A stretch of DNA of 64,000 nt from Pontibacter silvestris (GCF_020907275.1 NZ_JAJJWI010000016.1:59130-123129), one strand, 5' to 3'. Numbered from the stretch's first letter, positions 55,090-64,000 are shown. The notes: generated by a model not told the origin, from the letters alone. Numbers and translations: made by a program.

Positions 55090-56565
55090 TTATGCTATCT
55101 CTGCTTGGTAACCTCTGAGGAAGTGAACGGTCTTCTCCAGCACAGCATGTAAAAGACCATCAGGTGAAACATCAGGTACAGCTTCTTGGTAGGCCTTAAC
55201 CAGTTCTTCAAGCTTGTAGGAGGTTTTAAGGGGCCTGCGGAGCTTAAGGGCCATTGTAGCGTTTAGCAGTTCAATGGCTAAAATTGTCTCCAGGTTGTGC
55301 ACCACCTGGTAAGCATTCATGGCAGCGCTGCTAGCTCCCGCACTGCTATAATCGTCCTGCCCATAAGCTGTTGCCGTATGCTGGATGGACGAAGGGGCAC
55401 ATAAAAGTTTATTCTGATTTGCTATAGCCGCTGCTGTTTGGTGGCTTGTGGTATAGAAAGAAACAGCGTCGGGGCCAGCCGTTAAAAGCTCAGAAATACC
55501 TTTGTCCTCTTTAAGAAGCTGATAAGTCCGGTGCTCAGATGTGCTTCCTAGCTCTGTGAGCGCAATAGTTAATAAATCTAGAGCCAAGGTTAAAGGCTGG
55601 CCTTGTATGTTGCGGCCTGATAGTATTTCATCCTCTTCCGGAAATATTACTAAGCTTTCTGTAACTGAATTTATTTCCGTAGTAAAAGCTTCTTCAATAT
55701 ATAGAATGGCATCTTTTGCTGTTCCGTGTACTTGCGGAACAGAACGGGAAAAATAATCCTCCTGTACATGTTGCTTTTTCTGCTGGACTATCTCACTGCC
55801 TTCTAATAAAGACTGGATTTGTTTTACCGTTTCTAGTAGTCCTTTATGTGGCCTTAGTTGATGCAAAAGTGGTTTAAAAGCTGTCGGATTACTATTAGAG
55901 GCATCTAAGGATAGAGCTGCTATGGTATCAGCATTATTAGAGAGGCGCTTCGTCTGTAGCAGTGTATGAGTACCATAAGCCGTAACGAAATGTGTTCCGC
56001 TTAATAAGGCTAGAGCCTCATGTGCTGCAAGACTGATAGGCTGCCAACTAAACATCTCCAGTATATGCTGGCTGGCTAACTTATAACCCTGAAAGTTAGC
56101 TTCACCTAAACCAACAAGGGGCAGGCACAAATGAGCTAGTGCCGCTGAAGTACCTTGTTGATAGACCACAGGATACACTTCCCGATTAAAGAAATCAATG
56201 AGCCGCTTTATCGTTTGTAGTTGAACACCACAATGTCCGCTTGCCAGCGATTGAATTTTAAGCAGCAGCATTAGTTTTACAACTTCAGCAGGCACTTCCG
56301 GCCCGGTACCACCTGCATGAGATAACAAAAAGTTCTTTTGCTGTTGATTAACCAGTTCCTGTTGATCTCCATTAATGAAACAAGCTTCATTAGGAGTATA
56401 AGTGCTTTGATCCAAGTCAGCTAATTTTTTCAGCAGATAGGAATGACTACGCTCTATATGTTCTACAGCCTCCTCCGACAGAGCAAGAGTAAAGTTCTTT
56501 CTTAAAATCTGATCAATCTGTTCCAGGCTTAGCCGCTGACTGGATACGTAATGTACCTGGCTCAT
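55090..56565 (-). CDS. aromatic ammonia-lyase family homologue lacking the MIO triad
   Basis: 491-residue homologue of histidine/phenylalanine ammonia-lyases. Fold motifs remain: SHAGGTGPEVP and VVKLMLLLKIQSLASGHCGVQ near 82-115, then ALAHLCLPLVGLGEANFQG near 142-160, HEALALLSGTHFVTA near 182-196, YFSRSVPQVHG near 260-275 and STSEHRTYQLL near 355. But where the family has ASG (which cyclises to the MIO cofactor) this protein has T139-S140-A141, and the usual catalytic Tyr in the N-terminal loop is not seen. It may still bind an aromatic amino acid or serve as a non-catalytic partner. Its start overlaps the hisS stop by one base (TAATG). Confidence 0.72.
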   Translation of the reverse strand: MSQVHYVSSQRLSLEQIDQILRKNFTLALSEEAVEHIERSHSYLLKKLADLDQSTYTPNEACFINGDQQELVNQQQKNFLLSHAGGTGPEVPAEVVKLMLLLKIQSLASGHCGVQLQTIKRLIDFFNREVYPVVYQQGTSAALAHLCLPLVGLGEANFQGYKLASQHILEMFSWQPISLAAHEALALLSGTHFVTAYGTHTLLQTKRLSNNADTIAALSLDASNSNPTAFKPLLHQLRPHKGLLETVKQIQSLLEGSEIVQQKKQHVQEDYFSRSVPQVHGTAKDAILYIEEAFTTEINSVTESLVIFPEEDEILSGRNIQGQPLTLALDLLTIALTELGSTSEHRTYQLLKEDKGISELLTAGPDAVSFYTTSHQTAAAIANQNKLLCAPSSIQHTATAYGQDDYSSAGASSAAMNAYQVVHNLETILAIELLNATMALKLRRPLKTSYKLEELVKAYQEAVPDVSPDGLLHAVLEKTVHFLRGYQAEIA

Positions 56566-57971
56566 TAAACCTCCTGCTCTTTTATGATAGCAATAACGGT
56601 TTCAATAGCTACTGCCTGCTGTTCACCTGTTTGCATGTTTCGAAGCTGTGGTTTACCGGATGTTATTTCTTCTGAGCCAATCAGTAGCACGTACGGGATA
56701 TTTTTCTGATCAGCATAGCTCATTTGCTTCTTAAGCTTTGCCGCCTCAGGGTATAATTCAGAGGCAACGCCTGCATCGCGTAATTGTTGTAGCAGGGGCA
56801 GGGCAAACTGCTCAGATTCTTTATCGAATTGCACAATTAGTACTTTTGTGCCCACCTGGCTACTGCTCGGGAATAACTCTAATTCTTCCAGCACATCATA
56901 AATTCGATCAACCCCAAAAGAGAAACCTACTCCAGAAACATCTGGCATACCGAACATACCTGTCAGGTTATCATAGCGGCCACCACCGCTAATGCTGCCC
57001 ACATTTACATTGTTTACCTTCACCTCGAAAATGCAGCCGGTGTAGTAGGAGAGTCCTCGTGCCAGGGTAACCTCGAGTTGTAGCCGTGGAGCTTCAGAGG
57101 CATTTTGAGATGTAAGAGCCTGGCTATTCAAACCTGCAAGGTACTGCCATACTTTATGCAGATCCTGCAGCCCGCGTTGCCCTTCAGAAGTATTGCCTAT
57201 GATATTTTGCAGTTGCTCCAGAATATCTTCGTTCGTTCCAGCCAAATTATAGAGTGGTTCCAGCATTTCAACAGCTTCTCCGGCTATACCTCGTTCCAGC
57301 AATTCTTTACGCACGCCTTCCTTGCCAATTTTATCTAGTTTGTCTATGGCAACACAAATCTCAGCTTCTTTACCTTTCTCACCAATAGCCTCTGCTATAC
57401 CTGCCAAAACTCCTCTGTGGTTTATCTTGATAGTAAAGTCAGTTAAGCCTAGGTTTGTGAGTACCTCATTTATCATCTGTACAATCTCTGCCTCGCACAG
57501 AAGGGAATTTGTGCCCACCACATCGGCATCACATTGATAGAATTCTCGGTAACGCCCTTTCTGCGGACGGTCTGCCCGCCAAACAGGCTGAATCTGATAA
57601 CGCTTGAACGGGAACGTAATCTCGTTGCGGTTCATGACTACGAAACGTGCAAAAGGTACCGTTAAGTCGTAGCGTAGTGCTTTTTCAGATATTTTTCGGG
57701 TGAGGTGTTTGCTGCCCTGCTCAATATCCTCTGGTTTGGTCTTAGCCAAGAAATCACCAGAATTCAGAATCTTGAAGATCAACTGATCCCCTTCGTCGCC
57801 ATACTTGCCTGTTAGCACCGACAGTTGCTCCATTGCAGGCGTTTCGAGTGGCAGGTAGCCGAACTTCTCAAAAGTACTCTTGATTGCGCCGAATATATAG
57901 TTTCGCTTGACCACGACAGCCGGGCCAAAGTCTCTTGTTCCTTTAGGTATAGATGGTTTCTCTTTGCTCAT
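56565..57971 (-). CDS. hisS: histidyl-tRNA synthetase
   Basis: Class II synthetase charging tRNA-His. 468 residues. Seen: KPSIPKGTRDFGPAVVVKRN at the start, motif 1 around FEKFGYLPLETPAMEQL near 33-50, motif 2 MNRNEITFPFKRYQIQPVWRADRPQ near 110-134 with the arginine, and motif 3 FGVDRIYDVLEEL near 350. C-terminal anticodon-binding region near 380-468. Upstream of, and overlapping by one base, the ammonia-lyase homologue, so the pair is a translationally coupled unit. Confidence 0.96.
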   Translation of the reverse strand: MSKEKPSIPKGTRDFGPAVVVKRNYIFGAIKSTFEKFGYLPLETPAMEQLSVLTGKYGDEGDQLIFKILNSGDFLAKTKPEDIEQGSKHLTRKISEKALRYDLTVPFARFVVMNRNEITFPFKRYQIQPVWRADRPQKGRYREFYQCDADVVGTNSLLCEAEIVQMINEVLTNLGLTDFTIKINHRGVLAGIAEAIGEKGKEAEICVAIDKLDKIGKEGVRKELLERGIAGEAVEMLEPLYNLAGTNEDILEQLQNIIGNTSEGQRGLQDLHKVWQYLAGLNSQALTSQNASEAPRLQLEVTLARGLSYYTGCIFEVKVNNVNVGSISGGGRYDNLTGMFGMPDVSGVGFSFGVDRIYDVLEELELFPSSSQVGTKVLIVQFDKESEQFALPLLQQLRDAGVASELYPEAAKLKKQMSYADQKNIPYVLLIGSEEITSGKPQLRNMQTGEQQAVAIETVIAIIKEQEV

Positions 57972-58065
57972 GCTTCTGCAGATTTGGCTGCGAAGTTAGT
58001 AAATCAGGAGCAAAAGCAGAATCTAAATAGAACAGATGTAGAGAAAAGGATCAAACGCAGGCTGC

Positions 58066-59436
58066 TTAAAAAGCATGTTTGTCTCCACGAAATATATTAT
58101 AAACGGTAAAGAAAATAATCTTCAGATCTAATAACATAGACCAGTTCTCCAGATAGAAAATATCTAGTTTTACTCTTGCCTTCATTTGATGTACTTCACT
58201 TGTGTCTCCTCGTAAGCCCCTAACTTGTGACAAACCTGTTATTCCTGGCTTTATGAAGTGACGTACCATAAACTTATCTACAACTAAAGAATACTCCTGT
58301 GTGTGCTTCAACATGTGCGGGCGAGGGCCTACCACTGACATTTGCCCCATTAGCACATTGAAGAACTGTGGTAATTCATCTAAACTAGTCTTTCTTAAAA
58401 ATGCACCAACTGGAGTAATTCTAGGGTCACCTTTGCGAGCTTGTTGGGAGTTTGCTTCAGAATTAACATACATTGATCTGAACTTCCAGCACCAGAATTT
58501 CTTGTTATTTATTCCTGATCTTTCCTGCCTGAAAAATATAGGTCCTTTGGAGTCTATGCGTATGATAAAAGCCAGGATGGGTATAAGCCAGGATAGTACT
58601 AAAACTACTACTAAAAGAGAAAAGATTAAGTCAAATGAACGTTTGAAAGCTTTATTTATAACATCATCCAGAGGTATTGACCGTACAATAAGCACAGGAA
58701 GCATGTCATAAAAATCTATTTTTAATTTTTGATATGTATAGGTTTCCGGTTCTGGTAGAAATTTAATGCGTACCAGATTGTTATCTGCAAGATCCATTAA
58801 CCATGATATTTGCTGTTTTTTAAGCTCAAAAGGACAACAGTAAATTTCATCAATTTTATTTTTCTTTATAAATTCTTCTATGTCAGAAACTTTACCTATA
58901 AGATTAGTTCCTGTTATTATTTTATTGTCAAAAAATCCTAAAAAATGATAACCATATTCTGGATATGATTGAAAAAAGTGTTCTAATTCTAAAGCTACTT
59001 CATTGTGGCCTATTATAACTACTTTACGATAATTATAGCCATTCTTTCTATAGATTCTTAGGGCTGTTGTAACAACAAAACGCCATAGTACTACTAAACA
59101 GGCTAAAAAAAGATAATGATACACTAGAGCTTTTCTTAGAACAAAATCTTTATTTGTAATGTTAATACTAGCCTCAACTAATACAATGTAAAGTAAAACA
59201 GCTTTCAGTGCGATAAGTATAACTGTAAATCTTCGGGTAGCACGATTAAACTTATAAGTACCCAATAAAGAAGTGCAAACCAACCAACCAATTAAAGCGC
59301 AAAATAAAAACAAATAATATGTTGAAGAACTCTCTTTTTTAGTTAAACTAAATGCTATAACTGTTGATAAAGTTATAGCTATTGTATCACCAATGGTGTG
59401 GACTAGTTTGATGTACTTAGAGTAAAGACTAGGCAT
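58066..59436 (-). CDS. polyprenyl-phosphate sugar-phosphate transferase (WcaJ-like)
   Basis: 456 residues from the ATG at 59436 (the frame extends to a TTG). N-terminal membrane segments (~5), a soluble middle domain (VVIIGHNEVALELEHFFQSY near 145), a further hydrophobic segment near 275-300, then the catalytic PHPT domain 'KRSFDLIFSLLVVVLVLSW', 'GPIFFRQERSGINNKKFWCWKFRSM', 'LRKTSLDELPQFFNVLMGQM' and 'SVVGPRPHMLKHTQEYS' near 270-380. It starts polysaccharide synthesis by putting a sugar phosphate on undecaprenyl phosphate. Confidence 0.93.
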   Translation of the reverse strand: MPSLYSKYIKLVHTIGDTIAITLSTVIAFSLTKKESSSTYYLFLFCALIGWLVCTSLLGTYKFNRATRRFTVILIALKAVLLYIVLVEASINITNKDFVLRKALVYHYLFLACLVVLWRFVVTTALRIYRKNGYNYRKVVIIGHNEVALELEHFFQSYPEYGYHFLGFFDNKIITGTNLIGKVSDIEEFIKKNKIDEIYCCPFELKKQQISWLMDLADNNLVRIKFLPEPETYTYQKLKIDFYDMLPVLIVRSIPLDDVINKAFKRSFDLIFSLLVVVLVLSWLIPILAFIIRIDSKGPIFFRQERSGINNKKFWCWKFRSMYVNSEANSQQARKGDPRITPVGAFLRKTSLDELPQFFNVLMGQMSVVGPRPHMLKHTQEYSLVVDKFMVRHFIKPGITGLSQVRGLRGDTSEVHQMKARVKLDIFYLENWSMLLDLKIIFFTVYNIFRGDKHAF

Positions 59437-59561
59437 TCTTGTCGACTTCAACAATATTTATGATCAGAACTTTTTTCGCGTAAAACCGCTTTTTAAAGTG
59501 CATTAAAACAAAAAAATAACAAGGACAGGCTTTTAGTTTTTAAAAAGATACACTTCGAAGT

Positions 59562-60683
59562 TCACAGAAGTTCAATCTTTTGTTTTATAAAAAGAGTAAT
59601 TTCATCTTCAAATCGTTGAGTGCTGAATTTTATCGCATGCTTGCGTATCTCTGAGGGAATAAAACTATCTGAGTCTTTTTCAAATTTTAGAACTGCTTCT
59701 TTGATTGGTACAGGTAACTGGCTATAGAAAAAGATTCCAGTTTTCCCTGAAACAATAGTTTCCTTGCTACCTCCTTTGCCATAAGCTATAACGGGGGTGC
59801 CGCAGGCTTGTGCTTCTACTGGTACTATTCCAAAATCTTCTTCTGCAGCGAAAACAAAGGCTTTAGCTTTTTGCATGTATTCTTTTAAGACAGAGAAAGG
59901 CTGATAACCTAAAAGGTCGATATTTTTAGTAGCTTTAGCTTTAATTTTGTTAAAGTCAGGGCCATCACCTATTACTACCAATCTTTTATCAGGCATTAGA
60001 GCAAAGGCCTCAACTACGACATCAATCTTTTTATAGGGTACCATGCGAGATGCTATAAGATAAAAATCTTCTTTTTGTTCATTTAACTCAAAAGCTTGAG
60101 TGTTAACCGGAGGATAAATTACATCAGCCTGTCTATTGTATACTTTTGCTATTCGCTTTGCAATGTAATTAGAATTGGCAATAAAATGGTCAACTCTGTT
60201 AGAAGCAGCTACATCCCATATTCTCATTTGATGCAAAATATATTTTGCAAACCACCCTTTTAGCCCTGAGGTAAGGTTTGCTTCTCTCAAATATTGATGG
60301 TATAAATCCCATGCATAGCGCATAGGTGAGTGACAATAGCATATGTGCAATTGATTGGAATGTGTGAGAACACCTTTCGCTACAGAACTAGAAGATGATA
60401 AAATTAAGTCATATGTAGATAAATCAAACTGTTCAATGGCTAAAGGGTAAAGTGGAAGAAATTTCCTGTGGTTTGACTTGGCTGTTGGGATCTTTTGTAT
60501 AAAACTGGTGTTAACATCCTTTCCATTTATGATTTCGTGTCTATCTTCAGTTGAAAGAAAGTCGATCAATGCATACACATCAAAGTCTGGATTAATATTA
60601 ATAAATGATTGTACACATTTCTCCGCCCCCCCATTAGTATAGAACCAATCTTGAACTAGGGCTGATTTGATATTTTTTAACAT
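59562..60683 (-). CDS. glycosyltransferase family 4 protein, second copy
   Basis: 373 residues of the GT-B fold: ALVQDWFYTNGGAEKCVQSF near 8-27, HICYCHSPMRYAWDLYHQYL near 118-137, then VIYPPVNTQAFEL near 186, YLIASRMVPYKKIDVVVEAF near 208-227 and AAEEDFGIVPVEAQACGTPVIAYGKGG near 282-308 (the donor-binding ExxxE segment). Belongs to the same surface-glycan locus as the WcaJ-like enzyme upstream on the same strand. Interrupted downstream of its promoter region by the IS3 element. Confidence 0.92.
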   Translation of the reverse strand: MLKNIKSALVQDWFYTNGGAEKCVQSFININPDFDVYALIDFLSTEDRHEIINGKDVNTSFIQKIPTAKSNHRKFLPLYPLAIEQFDLSTYDLILSSSSSVAKGVLTHSNQLHICYCHSPMRYAWDLYHQYLREANLTSGLKGWFAKYILHQMRIWDVAASNRVDHFIANSNYIAKRIAKVYNRQADVIYPPVNTQAFELNEQKEDFYLIASRMVPYKKIDVVVEAFALMPDKRLVVIGDGPDFNKIKAKATKNIDLLGYQPFSVLKEYMQKAKAFVFAAEEDFGIVPVEAQACGTPVIAYGKGGSKETIVSGKTGIFFYSQLPVPIKEAVLKFEKDSDSFIPSEIRKHAIKFSTQRFEDEITLFIKQKIELL

Positions 60684-60861
60684 TTCTTTTACTGCTCTAC
60701 CCGTTACTAATTTATTTCTTATCTCGAATTCCTAAATAATAAGTAAAAGGCCAAATATAATACTCTATCATTTCTTCAAAGATTTTTTTGTTAAAAACGA
60801 GTAGAAATAAATATTATAAACATTAAGCGCCTCCCACTTTTGACTGTGAGCTCCTCCCAAT

Positions 60862-61736
60862 TCAGGACCAGTCAAAAGTAGAGAATTCGGGTTCTACTAT
60901 ATTATATTCTACCCACTCTTCCGGCGTTTTATCTCCCAATGAGCTATGGGGCCGGAAGTGGTTGTATTCATGCCTCCAAGCCTCTAGCTTCTGCCTTGCA
61001 TCCTCCAGGCTAAAGAACCAGTTCACGTTCAGGCACTCATCCCGGAAATTGCCGTTGAAGGACTCAATAAAGGCGTTATCCGTGGGTTTCCCAAGCCTGG
61101 AGAACTCCAGTGTTACCTTGTTCTCATAAGCCCACCTATCCAGCGCCTTGGAGATAAACTCGCTGCCGTTGTCCACCTGTATACGCTTGGGCAGCTTTTT
61201 AGTGTCCTGCCTGATGCACTCCAAAGCAGCCACCACATCTTCTCCTTTCAGTGAAGTCCCACCAGGATGCCGGGGCACTGGCGACTATAATCATCCACTA
61301 CAGTTAAGCAGCAGAATTTCCTGCCGTCAAAGAGCTGATCGGCCACAAAGTCCATTGACCAGCACTCATGATTACTGGAGAGTTGCGGGCGCTCTATTCG
61401 GTGTGCGGCGGCCTTGCTTCTCCTAGGCCGCTTGCTCCTCAGGTTCAGCCCCTCCTCTTTGTAGAGGCGGTAAACCCGCTTATGGTTGTCTCTCCAGCCC
61501 TCGCGCCGGAGCAGGATAAAGATGCGCCAGAAGCCATAACGGATTCTCACCTGGGCGATCTCCTGCATCCGCTTCCTGATCACAGAGCTGTCCCTTGCCT
61601 TGGAGCGGTAGTACCAGCCCGAGCGGTGGAACAGCACCACCTGACAGGCTCTTCTGACCGATATCCGGTAGTTTTCTGTTAGCTCTGAGGCCAGCCGCTT
61701 TACTTGGGTGGCCTCAGAGCTTTTTTCGCAGTACAT
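60862..61736 (-). pseudogene. IS3-family OrfB transposase, frameshifted
   Basis: Catalytic protein of the element in two frames: from 61736 to 61248 and from 61278 to 60862. A missing G near 61256-61258 breaks the reading where the family has 'GTSLKGEDVVAALE'. DDE residues remain: WSMDFVADQL (first D), VDNGSEF (second D) and FIESFNGNFRDE (E). HTH region RRACQVVLFHRSGWYYRS near 27-44. With one base restored it would read through. Confidence 0.9.
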
Positions 61737-61949
61737 CCTGCAGCATTTGCTTGTCCAGGCTCAGGTCTGCCACCAACTGCCGCAGCTTGCGCAATTCACT
61801 CACCCCTAAACCACCGTATTTTTTCTTCCTTTATAGAAGGTGGCATCCGAGATGCCCATCTTGCGGCACACCTCTTCCACCTTAACACCCGTCTCCGCTT
61901 GTTTGATGGCGAAGATGATTTACGCCTCTGTGAATTTCGATTTTTTCAT
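61714..61949 (-). pseudogene. IS3-family OrfA, three lesions
   Basis: Begins with ATG at 61949 as MKKSKFTEA followed at codon 10 by TAA (normally Q, CAA), then IIFAIKQAETGVKVEEVCRK, MGISDATFY, a one-base deletion in the KKKYGG stretch, GLGVSELRKLRQLVADLSLD, and the A6G slippery site before the stop at 61714. Compared with relatives, the L-rich zipper between RKL and VADLSL seems to lack roughly nine residues, as if deleted between short repeats. Confidence 0.85.
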
Positions 61950-62229
61950 GGCAATTCGCTTTTGATTTTATACGATTATTGCCCGTTTTCTCTAATTTAC
62001 AGCAGTCCTGTTTTTCGGGGGGAGGTCAAGAGAGGACGTGGTAGCCGACTTGGAGCTTATTGGCAAAGAGAAATTAACGTCTGATGATCTGCATTTGAAT
62101 GGCTAATTTAAAGGAATGAGGTCAGTTTTAACTTCTGTCTTTTCCTGAATTAGAATTTTAACAAATTTATTTGGGAGTTGATAAAATATCTTTTGATTAC
62201 TTTGTATTTCAGTACAAGGTCAAAATGCC

Positions 62230-63633
62230 ATGTACTTTATTTTAAAACCTAATAGTACATTAATAGCAATAAGTGTGATTGGACAGGGGATTATAGAGAG
62301 AATACAATCAAAAGTAAGAAAAGACAAAGGCTTTAAGGAAATTTTTGAAAACATAAGTTGGCTTTTTTTTGATAAGGCACTAAGACTAGGAGTTGGATTC
62401 TTTCTGACAGCATTGATTGCTAGGCAACTTGGTACTGATCTTTTTGGAATATGGAATTATGCTATAGCTTTTGTTGCTCTGTTCAGTGTCTTTTCTACCT
62501 TAGGACTTGATAATATTGTTGTTAAAGAACTTGTTAAAGATGAAAGGAAACACGAAGAAATTCTTGGTGCAGCTTTTATACTAAAGTTGTTGGGAGGTTT
62601 TGTAGGCATTTTTTGCTCATTAGTTGCCATTTCTTACCTGAGAGTTGACGATAAGCAGATTTTTACTATTGTGTCTATTATTGCTTCAGGATTCATTTTT
62701 CAATCTTTTGATATAATTGATTATTTTTTTCAATCTCGATTAAAATCTAAACTTACTGTTTATGCTCGTAATGCAGCTTTTCTTCTAGGTGCTGTTATTA
62801 AAGTAGTTCTTCTTCTTTACAAAGTATCTCTTATTTATTATGTGACCGCCAATGTATTTGAATTAGCTTTTGCTTCCATTTTTTTAATACTAGTTTACAA
62901 TAAAAAAGAACAATCTGTTTTCAGATGGATTATAAGGTTTGATACCATAAAATGGCTGCTGAAGGAAAGTTTTCCTTTGTTATTTGCTGGAATGGTTATT
63001 CTAATTTATATGAGAACAGACCAGATAATGCTTGGTGAAATGATTGGTGACAGTGAAGTAGGAATTTTCTCAGCAGCCGTAAGACTTTCTGAAGTATGGT
63101 ATTTTGTTCCACTTGTAATAACAAATTCTTTGTTGCCATCTATTGTGAAGGCAAAAGAGTTAACGTTCGAAGAATATGAAAATAAAGTTCAGAATTCTTT
63201 TAATATTATGGCAACTTTAGGGATTGTGACCGCAGCCGTTGTTTCTGTAGCTTCTTATCTGATCATAAGTGTTGTTTTTGGAAATGAATATTTAAATGCA
63301 GCTCCAATTCTTTCTATACATACTTGGACGAGTGTATTTGTTTTTATTGGATTTGCATCAGGTAATTGGTTTGTCGTTGAAAACCTTCAAAAGTTTGTGT
63401 TTTATAGAACACTGGCAGGAGCTGTAATTAACGTTGTTCTTAACTACATCCTGATTCCAAAGTATGGAGGCATTGGCGCTGCCTTTGCTACTTTGGTTTC
63501 ACAGTTTGTTGCTTCTTACTTTTTTAATTTGTTCAACAAAAGGACTCTTCCTGTGTTTAAGATGCAAACTTTAGCTCTACTTAGAGCATCAGGATTGTAT
63601 TTCATTTACAAGCATCTAATAAAATTGAAATGA
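62230..63633 (+). CDS. oligosaccharide flippase (Wzx-like), second copy
   Basis: 467-residue protein with about 12-14 hydrophobic segments of the Wzx family. Seen: FFDKALRLGVGFFLTALIAR near 47-66 and QLGTDLFGIWNYAIAFVALF near 67-86, typical of O-antigen flippases, and IPKYGGIGAAFATLVSQFVA near 420. Its first ~20 residues (before IERIQSK) may be an incorrect extension, but no better ATG is near. AT-rich relative to its neighbours. Bracketed by IS3 copies on both sides. Confidence 0.88.
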   Translation: MYFILKPNSTLIAISVIGQGIIERIQSKVRKDKGFKEIFENISWLFFDKALRLGVGFFLTALIARQLGTDLFGIWNYAIAFVALFSVFSTLGLDNIVVKELVKDERKHEEILGAAFILKLLGGFVGIFCSLVAISYLRVDDKQIFTIVSIIASGFIFQSFDIIDYFFQSRLKSKLTVYARNAAFLLGAVIKVVLLLYKVSLIYYVTANVFELAFASIFLILVYNKKEQSVFRWIIRFDTIKWLLKESFPLLFAGMVILIYMRTDQIMLGEMIGDSEVGIFSAAVRLSEVWYFVPLVITNSLLPSIVKAKELTFEEYENKVQNSFNIMATLGIVTAAVVSVASYLIISVVFGNEYLNAAPILSIHTWTSVFVFIGFASGNWFVVENLQKFVFYRTLAGAVINVVLNYILIPKYGGIGAAFATLVSQFVASYFFNLFNKRTLPVFKMQTLALLRASGLYFIYKHLIKLK

Positions 63634-63714
63634 TGAGGCCTTTATTTAGAAAGTAAGATGGATGACTTTAGGCTATGACAAAGCTTGTTTTCTGTTTCTT
63701 TCGTATTAAAAACT

Positions 63715-63960
63715 TTGTTAAGTTTGAGTTCTCCAGTTGCGCAGTTTCTTGAGCTCAGGCACTTCTAAACCACCTTATTTTTCTTCCAGTTGTAGAAGAT
63801 GGCCTCTGAAACTCCCATTTTGCGACACACCTCTGACACAGATACGCCTGTCTCTGACTGCTTGATGGCGAAGATGATCTGCGCCAAGAGTGAATTTTGA
63901 TTCTTGATGGCAATTCGCTTTTAGTTCTATACGACAATTGCCCGCTTTCTCTACTTCCTC
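63715..63960 (-). mobile_element. IS3-family OrfA remnant
   Basis: The minus strand reads with breaks IKNQNSLLAQIIFAIKQSET, GVSVSEVCRKMGVSEAIFYN, WKKN and then, in another frame, ...GLEVPELKKLR. It is clearly related to OrfA of the first element, but the start ATG is ATC, and at least two bases are missing (after KKN, and in the LRQLE stretch). Only the OrfA part and some upstream sequence are kept; no OrfB is left. Confidence 0.8.
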
Positions 63961-63972
63961 AACATGATTGTG

Positions 63973-64000
63973 TCAGCTCCCCAATTTTAGAACTACCTTG
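63973..64000 (+). repeat. possible left inverted repeat of another IS3-type element
   Basis: TCAGCTCCCCAATTTTAGAA resembles the left repeat of the first element, TGAGCTCCTCCCAATTCAGG, in the same orientation. If so, another element starts here and runs off the window. Confidence 0.4.

Larger units (their letters stand above)
60847..62028 (-). mobile_element. decayed IS3-family insertion sequence
   Basis: 1182 bases bounded by imperfect inverted repeats: TGAGCTCCTCCC from 60847 and TGACCTCCCCCC read on the minus strand from 62028, each followed by CAGGAC. OrfA and OrfB are on the minus strand. Both carry lesions (see below), so the element is not self-mobile. I could not confirm a target-site duplication at the ends. 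The slippery A6G (61720-61726) that fuses OrfA and OrfB in IS3 elements is intact. Confidence 0.9.

Noticed and set aside
58066..59454. TTG start for the WcaJ-like gene
   Set aside because: The ATG at 59436 gives the same family N-terminus with a normal start.
63973..64000. Right end of the IS3 remnant
   Set aside because: The sequence matches the left repeat in direction, not the right one, so it is better read as the start of another element.

Overview
The window looks like a chromosomal segment of a Bacteroidota bacterium, most likely order Cytophagales near Pontibacter/Hymenobacter. The evidence is the gliding genes (gldA, gldF, gldG, gldC), two proteins ending in type B sorting domains of the type IX secretion system, promoters of the Bacteroidota form TTTG-N19-TAnnTTTG, and a short SRP RNA. 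The genus is an inference. No tRNA, 16S/23S/5S rRNA or CRISPR array was seen.

Layout. 1-17 kb is core genome: the GldA-GldF-GldG ABC transporter genes, dnaN, a secreted EEP-fold lipoprotein, gldC, a DUF389 membrane protein, dcd, an SMR exporter, hemL, a TPR/PBP1 outer-membrane-type protein, guaA, two tandem DUF421 proteins with C-terminal zinc ribbons, the SRP RNA gene (ffs) with a textbook promoter, a transaldolase-like aldolase and an FtsE-like ATPase. 18-29.4 kb is a minus-strand surface-glycan island with the whole pseudaminic acid pathway (pseB, pseC, pseF, a PseG-acetyltransferase fusion, pseI), a GT-B-like glycan transferase, a frameshifted LamG adhesin with a type B sorting domain, and a flippase with its own promoter.

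29.6-45 kb holds an acyl-CoA synthetase, a GT4 glycosyltransferase, ffh, a four-gene histidine kinase/response regulator cluster, a second copy of a lipoprotein family first seen at 18 kb, a DUF429 protein, a 39-residue membrane protein, an aldo/keto reductase, thrC and a LysR regulator. 45-58 kb holds DinB, methyltransferase and BrkB proteins, pdhB, a TPR lipoprotein, a PspC-like protein, a GT2, ebfC, a large type B sorted protein, an ammonia-lyase homologue lacking the normal MIO triad, and hisS. 58-64 kb is a second polysaccharide locus (priming sugar-phosphate transferase, GT4, flippase) interrupted by a decayed IS3-family element. A second IS3 remnant, and possibly the end of a third element, lie at the right edge.

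How the genes fit together. Gliding/secretion genes, secreted type B proteins and two glycan loci all point to cell-surface construction. The SRP protein and its RNA are both present about 17 kb apart. The least explained items are the degenerate ammonia-lyase overlapping hisS, the DUF421-zinc-ribbon pair, the dispersed lipoprotein paralogues, an 18-bp palindrome holding two back-to-back -7 boxes upstream of ffh, and a terminator-like hairpin with no gene in front of it at 39.8 kb. All family calls are from reading the sequence; no database search was run.
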